Source: Oryzias latipes
Taxonomy: Eukaryota; Chordata; Actinopteri; Beloniformes; Adrianichthyidae
DNA length: 64,000 nucleotides
Reading direction: 5' to 3'
NCBI RefSeq assembly: GCF_002234675.1
Contig: NC_019859.2
Coordinates: forward strand, 8,521,983-8,585,982
Shown here: piece after piece, positions 57,236-64,000 of the stretch
Layout: every line of letters starts with the position of its first letter
How positions within the stretch are numbered: the first letter of the stretch is position 1
Position numbers and translations under genes: made by a program
The notes under the pieces: generated by a model
The model's database searches: none
Seen by the model: the letters and a program-made list of their open reading frames with translations, nothing else
What the model was told of the DNA's origin: nothing

Positions 57236-58550
57236 CACTTGGTTCATTGTGTCATCTTTTTTTTACTGCATTTAAATCATGCTGTTAACATTATTTTAAT
57301 ATATCAATGTATATTTTGAGACAGTACTGTCCAACCAGGCTTTATAAAGTTGATGGTCATTTTTAATTAAGCAATGAACACTGGTGGAGCCCTAGACTCT
57401 GTGTATTTGTGATGTTTTCTCTTTACTGAGCTCCTGTTGTCTTTTGCTCAACCTGTGGTTACAAATGGCTTGCAGTTCCAGCAGTTGACCATGTGGGGGC
57501 AGTATTAATAAGATCTGGCCAGGAACGGAAATTAATGCATAAAGAAGAAAACCGGCAAGCTTCTTCTGGTTGTCATCTGTGTTGATCTTCATTTATCCAC
57601 AGTAAGTTTTTTTTTTTACTTTCATGTAATTTGGGGGTTTTCCTTAAGAGAAAAGACGCTGCTTTTATCTTTTTTATTCTCAGACCAAACAGTTTAGTGT
57701 GAAAATCTGTTCATGTCAATTTTGAGTTTCATCTCAGAATTTTTAAGGAAAGTCCTCCACTACACACAGAAGACTTTTAGAAAGAACATTAGGAAAACAA
57801 AATGTTAACATTTTTTGTTCTAAATCTAAATGCGAATCCAACAAGTCAGCAGTTTTATTATCTGATTTTTAAAAATAATCTTGTTGTGTGGAGGAAAAAA
57901 CATAAATGACACCAAATTTTTCCAAACCTTCCAAAAAATCTTTGGGTAGTCGTGTCTTCCGACTGGAGGCCATTGCTGGAAAATGTCTAAGGTCATTTCC
58001 AAGAAAAACAAAAGAGCGACAGAAAGCTGGAGAGCAGGGTTGTCCACAGGCCGGAGGATTATTCGACTACTGTTACATGGATTAGCAGCAGCCCAACCTT
58101 TGACTCCTGTTAGGGACGACTTGACTTGTGGCTCGCTCAGGAGGAGGCGGGCCTTCAAAGACGGCCCGTTTATGTGAAGGAAGGCAAACACAGAGACAAA
58201 GTTAAACACTTCTTCTCACGTTTGTTGATTTTTCTGCCAGAATCTTCAAACGAAAGTGGCATCTTCAGGAACGCCACACTTCCAATGAACACAAATCCCA
58301 AATGTGTTTGGGCTGTAGAGGGCTGACATGCTCAGTTTGCCTGTTACGACCTCCTGTACACCCTCGAGTACAGAAACAATTTCCAAATCCGGGTGTAATC
58401 TTCCTTTGTTGCTGCTCTCCGACTTTCATCCTACGGGGATTACTGCCACACTTTTTGTTGAAGAATTGTGGCAAAAAGGGAAAACAATTTGTGCAGAGTA
58501 CGGCCGGAGTCCTCCAGAATCTCCATCTTTTTCTTGGGCTAGAAAATCCC
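57236..58550. other. gene desert, nothing recognised
   Basis: Non-coding sequence. The frames at 57826-58209, 58265-58576 and 58302-58568 overlap each other on both strands and have no recognised domain or splice context. Confidence 0.45.
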
Positions 58551-58554
58551 ATAA

Positions 58555-58900
58555 TCCTCCATGTTTGATGTCTCAAAGCTAATGGCGTTTATTAGGACGG
58601 CCCCAAAAGGCGCTTTGTCCGCGGTGCGGCTGTCGCTGAGGTTTTGAATGACATTGCAGGGAGAGAGCTGGTAACTTTATCTTAATCTGGGCTTATCTGG
58701 CCCTGATGCATGCGCAGGTGTGTGGCCCGTGAGCCCAGAGGAGGACGGGCTCTCAATGCCGCTCCGGGGGCCTGGGATGGCCGCAGGAACATACACCGCA
58801 CCTTTTAACCCAGGAGGCTTCAGCCCCTCCAGCAAGCAAACTGCCTTTTATCACATTTTAATTAAAAGGCTGCTCCTTTCCCGTGTGTCAGCTCGGTAAG
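58555..58900. promoter_or_regulatory. best candidate conserved non-coding element
   Basis: A non-repetitive GC-balanced block within A/T-rich desert. It contains clustered factor-like sites: 'taactttatcttaatctggg' and 'cttatctggccctgatgcat' (GATA-type and overlapping motifs), 'aaagctaatggcgtttatta' (homeodomain/CDX-like) and 'cacattttaattaaaaggct' (homeodomain TAATTA-like). It has no ORF of note. The locus in other vertebrates runs toward EHBP1 and OTX1, a region rich in developmental enhancers. A regulatory role is inference. Confidence 0.35.
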
Positions 58901-61349
58901 AAGTGGCTTGACCTTTTCCTGCTGAATCAGTTTCATGAGTTGCAAACAGACAACAGAGGGGATTTTTATTTCACCTGAAAGCCGTCTGCTCTGCGTTCTG
59001 GCTTCAGCTCATCTGATTCCAGTTTCAATTAAATCACATTAAAGGAGCTTTGAAAAAAAAAAAAGTCTTTAACTTCAAAAGCTTTCATTACTACACAGAT
59101 TTAGCCTAATTTGTGTTTTCTGCTTAAAAATGGAGTGCATGGGAATTCAAACGTTTGAGTTTCATTTTCCATGGACACTAACTACATACAAAATGTTGCG
59201 TAGCTTTTAAAGTCCTGATGTCTCCCATCAGTGAAAATGGGAATCCTGTTTTTGTTGTTTTAACATGTTCTTGTGACATTTGTCACAAAATGGAGGACTT
59301 GTATCTAAGAAAATCAAGCTTAAATTGGCTTTTTTTTGTTTTTATTAAAGTTTTAAGTATTTACTGTTAATTAAAATTGTTGTGAATCCGGAGCAGACCA
59401 CAAAATTCTGTTTCAAAAAAAGAGCTTGTTTGTGACGTAGAAAATATGCTGGGCGGGCCACAAAGACATAATCAGAGCTCTCAGCAATGGGAAAAGGAAG
59501 GAGGGGGGGGTTGCCCTGCACCAACAGTTCCGCCCACAACTCAGAGGTAAATATCTAATGGACCACTGCCGCTCTGCAGAAACTATGTCCTAGAAAACTG
59601 CAGGTTTTATTTTAATGTTGGTGTAAAAAAAGCATTGTCATATTTAAAAGATCACTAAAAAATTGATCAAAAGATGATTGGAATGGGTACACATTTTAAA
59701 TCCATGTATCTCAACTGTTTTATCCAGACAAATTAAGTCCAGTTTAATTCTATTTTATTTATTTATAGCTCAATATCACAACAACAGTCGTCTTAACGGG
59801 CTTCATAGTATAGTAAGCGTAAAATCATCTCCTTTTGAGTGTAGTAATGATAAATACAATTTAAAAATACAAATACAAAATAAAAATAAATACAATAATA
59901 GGAAGTTTGTATGAGAGCTATCAAAGTCTCAATGGATCTAAATTATGGTAATTTATATTTGTTTTTTGCTTAAAATAGGGGGTATGGCCCTTTGATTGAC
60001 AAGGGACAGCTTCAGAATTTGAGCCTGGGCATAATCCAACCTGTGTCAGGTGTGTTTGTCCTGCCCGGCACCTAATTTTTGAGTAGTTAAGGGTTTGATG
60101 ATGTCATATCCAGCCAAAAATCAATAAAATAAAAGAGGAAAGAACTTGCCTAAAAAGAGCATTAATTTGTTAATTTATCTAGAATGACCATTTAATGTCC
60201 AAAGTTACAGTAAGCAGACTAAGTTTATTAAGGATGATAAATGTTTTTTGACCTGAGCAGCAGTCTTGGAGACAAAATCAGAATTTCTTTGTTTCTTGAA
60301 AGACATTAGACAACATCTTTGACTGATGAGGCTTTCTCTCACCCAGGATCAGATCTGGGTCTTTGATCAGAGGAACTTTCTTGAATTCAATAGCAGAAAC
60401 CCCTGATACCTAAACATGATGAGGTCCTTCCTTTCCAGCTTATGATGCAAAAGCAGCATCAGCCTGAGAGTGTTGGCTGCATCCACAGCCTGACATCATG
60501 GGTTTCTGCAGTGTGCTGGAATAATGTAATCGTTTTATGACACCAGAGGACAAATTGAGTAAGATTAGAGCTCTAAAACACTTTGTTTATAAAACACATT
60601 TGAACAGTTTCACACGATTGGTGTCCATGAAGTTCTAGCTTTTAAAAAAAATGACTAAATTTCTGTAACTGCTGCCATCATCTGCCATTTTTCATCCGGC
60701 CCCCTCTGCCCGATGGTTACGCTCCCCCTGGCTTCATCTACACTTTTGTTTTTATATTTTTACACCTCATGTCTTACTTTTCTTTCATTATTGTTGCAAA
60801 AAAGGGATTCTTCTGAATGGGCCTCAAAACTGAAGTAGGGTGGCCAGCAGGGGGCGACAGGCAGCAGCCAAACGGGCCCCTGTGTTTTTGGCACTGAGCC
60901 TGAGCTCCTGCTTTAACCCTGTTTTAACGCCTGAGGAAGCTGCTCCTCTCCACGCTTTACGCCAAAATGATGATGCAATCACACAAAGTAATCTCCAAAG
61001 TAAAACACAGCCAGCTGGGATGTGAAGAGCCACAGCTTTCCTGCAACTGAACAAAGTAAAATACTGCCAAATTAAGAAAAACATCAGATAATTTCCAGCA
61101 ATTTTATTCTTTGTAGCTAAAATGGATTTAACCTCATTTTTGATCTTGCAATTTATTTTTAGACTGTAAAAATAATAATAAAAAACCATATCAAGCTTTC
61201 CTGCGACCTGTTTGCAGAAGAGACTGATGTAACACTGAGAGAAAATATAACAAAAGAAAGAAAATTCTCATTTTTGATGTTGCCTTGGTAACTTGAATTA
61301 AAAATTTCAAGTACAGACTTACCAAAAACCTCAAAAAACATCAACTACC
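58901..61349. other. gene desert, possible element at 60440-60600
   Basis: Mostly A/T-rich. The piece at 60440-60600 ('agagtgttggctgcatccac', 'ataatgtaatcgttttatga') is unique-looking and could be a non-coding conserved element. Nothing coding was recognised. Confidence 0.3.
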
Positions 61350-62410
61350 ACATTTTTTGGAAAACAAGTCACATTTTTTGGCAGTTTGGCCGAATGTATA
61401 ACTAATAATTGTAATGTTTTTTTGTATATTATTCTTATTTGATTGCTTGACATAAACCATTTCAAATCAAATTTTAAGAAACAAATAGCAACAACCGCTA
61501 GAGGGCACTGTAGTTGTGTGTATCAGTATTTGATACTGACAGCAACGCAGAAGAAGCGCCACTCAGGTTGTGTCGAAATACCTTCACTACTCAAGTACAT
61601 AGTGCACCAAAAAAGTGCGTTCGCCATTTTGTGGTGCTGTCCAAATCCACAATTCCAAAATCTAGTGCCCTAGGAATTTCCCAGACATCTCGGCGAAAAA
61701 CCAGTGTGCATAGATGCTCACTAGATTGACTAAGATAGAGCACAATGCATTGCATTTGAACAATTTTTGTAAAAAAAAATCTTACATTTATTTTAATACG
61801 TTATTTTCACAAACCATCCCCGTTTTTACCATCAAACACGGTGAAATCATAAATAGTCGTAAAATGCTCATATTAATGCTCATATAAATCAGTGATGTCA
61901 TGTTTGCCTTTTTTTTATTTTTATTAGTGAGCATGGTGTCCAAATTGCTTTATAAATCCAAAGGACAATCAATCGTTTTTTTGTTGTTATTAGGACAGGC
62001 GGGAATTCAGACATAGCCTCAGTCTTTTGCCGAGATCTGCGGAATTGTTCTAAAGCGATGCAGAGGATGAAAAATTTAACAGATTTAGTGATGTGACGCA
62101 ATATATAAAAGTTTAGTTGACCTATTAGCAAGTTCCTTATGCTACGGTTATCTGAATAATTGCTCATATGCTGTGCTAATATACTAGATTCCTCTTCTGT
62201 TTCATGAATCTAAATAAGCATCAATGTGTTATAGTAGTGGAGCGTGAATATATTGTTGTTTTTAAATTCTGTTATATAATTTACCTTTCAAGATGAAATG
62301 TCCGTTCTTATTCCTGTATTTTGTAAAATATCTTCCAAAAGTCTAAATTTTTTCTTCTTTATTATCCATTTTTTGGCTGCTGCGACTTATACTCCAGAGC
62401 AACTTATCAA
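61350..62410. repeat. interspersed repeat with a nested MITE
   Basis: The left part has 'accattttttgg'-type A/T-rich ends and 'ataaaccatttcaaatcaaa' (shared with 50752-50784). The middle and right parts match 32626-32900 in order. The right end 'gctgcgacttatactccaga' with 'gcaacttatca' resembles a widespread fish repeat with 'gcgacttatactccgg' ends. A separate insertion at about 61567-62018 splits it. No ORF is recognised. Confidence 0.5.
61567..62018. mobile_element. MITE nested in the repeat
   Basis: Its position is set by comparison with 32626-32900, which lacks it. The left end 'ggttgtgtcgaaataccttc' and the complement of the right end 'ctatgtctgaattcccgcc' are imperfect inverted repeats. 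Non-coding, about 450 bases. Confidence 0.45.
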
Positions 62411-64000
62411 AAAATATGCCAACTAGTGCATATATTTATAGCAAAAAAGCTTTCCTGTGATTATTTAGAACAACACCAGTAAATTATTAGAATATTAAAA
62501 GTATTTTAATATTTTAAAAACACCAACACGCTTTACTCTTTTGTTTTTTCCTGGACCTAGAACCCAACATACCTCAAAGCAGGTACACGTGGTATTTCTA
62601 AACTTTCATCATTTTGCTTTAGACGTCTCTGGAAAGAATCTGTTCCAAATGACAGGAACCCACGTTCTTGTGTTTGCATTTGTAAATGCGTCTTTGAGCT
62701 GTTCCCTTGGAGAAAACGGACTGAGTGGGAGCGCTGCACGTCTCAGAAACATCTTAATTTTAGGCTTGATAAGACTTCAAGGCAACATGCAATTAATAAC
62801 ATGTCTGTTGTTTTATCCATGGAAGTGAACAGATGACCCTTCATTCCAAACAGCTTGTTCTCTGTCGTCGTTCAGCGCTGCTCTATAAGTACGCCCGCAG
62901 GGTTGTGCCGTTTTTGGGCGAGATGTTTCTTGTTTTTGCAGACGGTGTAAAGAATATAAGCACTTCTGCCTGTCGGGGAAAAAGAGAAATTTTGGCATCT
63001 AATCTGAGGCTGCACATTGCACTGATGGCTCTTTGGTGTTCAGCCACCAGAAATAATGTTCACTTACTAATGTGATGCAACAAGGTATGAGAGCTTTCGT
63101 CACCAGCAGAGGCCCACTGATGCTCAGACTGTATTTAAATTGTGCACAAAAGAGAGAAATTTGATTTAAAAAAATGACAGATTTCACATGTTTTGCCAAT
63201 ACTTTGAAATATATTAGTACAAATGTTTAAATATAAATAGGAAGGTTAGCTTCTGTTGATGGTTGTTTAAATGGTCAAATTAAAAAAAATCTTGCGTTTT
63301 TACGTTTTTTTCCTGTTAATTTCTAGTTGGGATTTTCTTATTTTGTTGCATTTTTTAGCTTTTCTGCTAGTTGGAGCCTCATAAGTGGATTTTTAAAGAT
63401 TGGTTCCCTCAGTGTGCTCAAGCTTTATTTTTAGTTCAGTTGTGATGGGAGCATTAATACCACGGTATTGAACTATAGATACCCGTACATTATCAGTTTG
63501 GGTATAGACTCCTCTATTAAAGTATGGATTTGATATGTGATAAATGAGAAAAGAAAAGTGCATGTGGCATTTCTAGATATTTTGGTTGGGTGAGCTACTC
63601 CAGTATTCTGTGCCGAAACACCCTCCAGCCAATTGGACTGCTCCATCAGTCACGTGACCGGAGGAGCCATGAGTTGTGTGTGTCACCCTTAGCAACAACA
63701 CTGCACGGCCTGTGTCGGTGAATTTTTTTTTTTTTTTTTTTTTTTTAACTTGTCCTGTCCAACAGCTGGGCAGACAGATGAGAGCTGTGTCATGACTGGT
63801 ATCAGTTTGCTTGGTCAGATGGACCGTACCATGACCATAGCCGTGAGCGAACCTTTGAAGATTCCTGAGCAGATGACGAATAATAAGCAAACTGGATCCA
63901 GCTGTGCAGGAACGATTGACGAAAGACTGAAACAATAACCTCTGATGTCACCTGTAGGTTTTTGAATGGTAAAAATGACCTCATATTGACCAGAGTTTAC
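62411..64000. other. gene desert, possible element at 62640-62800; poly-T at 63723
   Basis: The piece at 62640-62800 ('gtttgcatttgtaaatgcg', 'cagaaacatcttaattttag') is unique-looking and may be a non-coding conserved element. A 24-base poly-T lies at about 63723-63746. An open frame follows (63750-63938), but it has no recognised protein, so I do not call an exon. Confidence 0.3.

Noticed and set aside
57826..58576. Overlapping frames of 84-127 codons on both strands
   Set aside because: They overlap each other in different frames, lack splice context, and show no recognised domain.
63750..63938. 62-codon frame after the poly-T tract, as a possible exon
   Set aside because: An acceptor-like ccaacag precedes it, but the peptide is not recognised and no partner exon is visible.
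29400..64000. Exons of TMEM17 or EHBP1, expected from mammalian synteny
   Set aside because: No frame in this part resembles either protein; they may lie beyond the window or have moved.

Overview
The window is vertebrate nuclear DNA, almost certainly from a teleost fish and probably a percomorph (medaka, killifish or cichlid-like). The reasons are intron-split genes with GT-AG junctions, the conserved gene pair COMMD1-B3GNT2, and a dense load of fish-type DNA transposons, MITEs and LINEs plus long TA/CA microsatellites. There are no operons, ribosome binding sites, CRISPR arrays or other prokaryotic features.

Genes (about 1-29.3 kb). All three host genes lie on the + strand. (1) The last two exons of COMMD1 (869-1159 and 3853-3960); exon 1 lies upstream of the window. 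(2) B3GNT2, a Golgi N-acetyllactosaminide beta-1,3-N-acetylglucosaminyltransferase. Its whole coding region is one exon (13906-15105), with two probable non-coding 5' exons near 8.8-9.0 kb and 11.7-11.8 kb. (3) A gene I do not recognise, rebuilt here from ten exons (18919-29286) with intron phases that all agree. It encodes a 668-residue single-pass membrane protein: signal peptide, CUB domain, Ser/Pro-rich stalk, SEA-like module, calcium-binding EGF, transmembrane helix, 91-residue cytoplasmic tail. In mammals the locus after B3GNT2 leads to TMEM17 and EHBP1; neither is seen here.

Transposon block (about 29.5-49 kb). This part is mainly mobile DNA. It holds a hAT element with an uninterrupted 616-codon transposase and a perfect 8-bp target duplication (33595-36294). 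Next is a 3.69-kb element with roughly 700-bp inverted repeats and a perfect 6-bp target duplication (36581-40270), then a GC-rich-ended hAT element with a perfect 8-bp duplication (40575-42021). A frame-damaged L2-type LINE follows (about 45258-48489), between two related repeat copies. Smaller elements occur throughout, including a dead Tc1-like transposon between COMMD1 and B3GNT2, a decayed LINE and two nested DNA transposons in introns of the CUB gene, piggyBac-like MITEs, and several copies of two common fish interspersed repeats.

Gene desert (about 49-64 kb). No convincing exon was found. A few GC-balanced, non-repetitive stretches (best at 58555-58900) look like possible conserved non-coding elements, but no alignment could be run.

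The three host genes have no evident joint pathway: COMMD1 works in copper/NF-kB/endosomal trafficking, B3GNT2 in poly-LacNAc synthesis, and the CUB protein is predicted to be a cell-surface glycoprotein. Their order reflects conserved synteny, not co-regulation. Domain, family and synteny statements come from reading the translations against remembered family patterns, without a database search.
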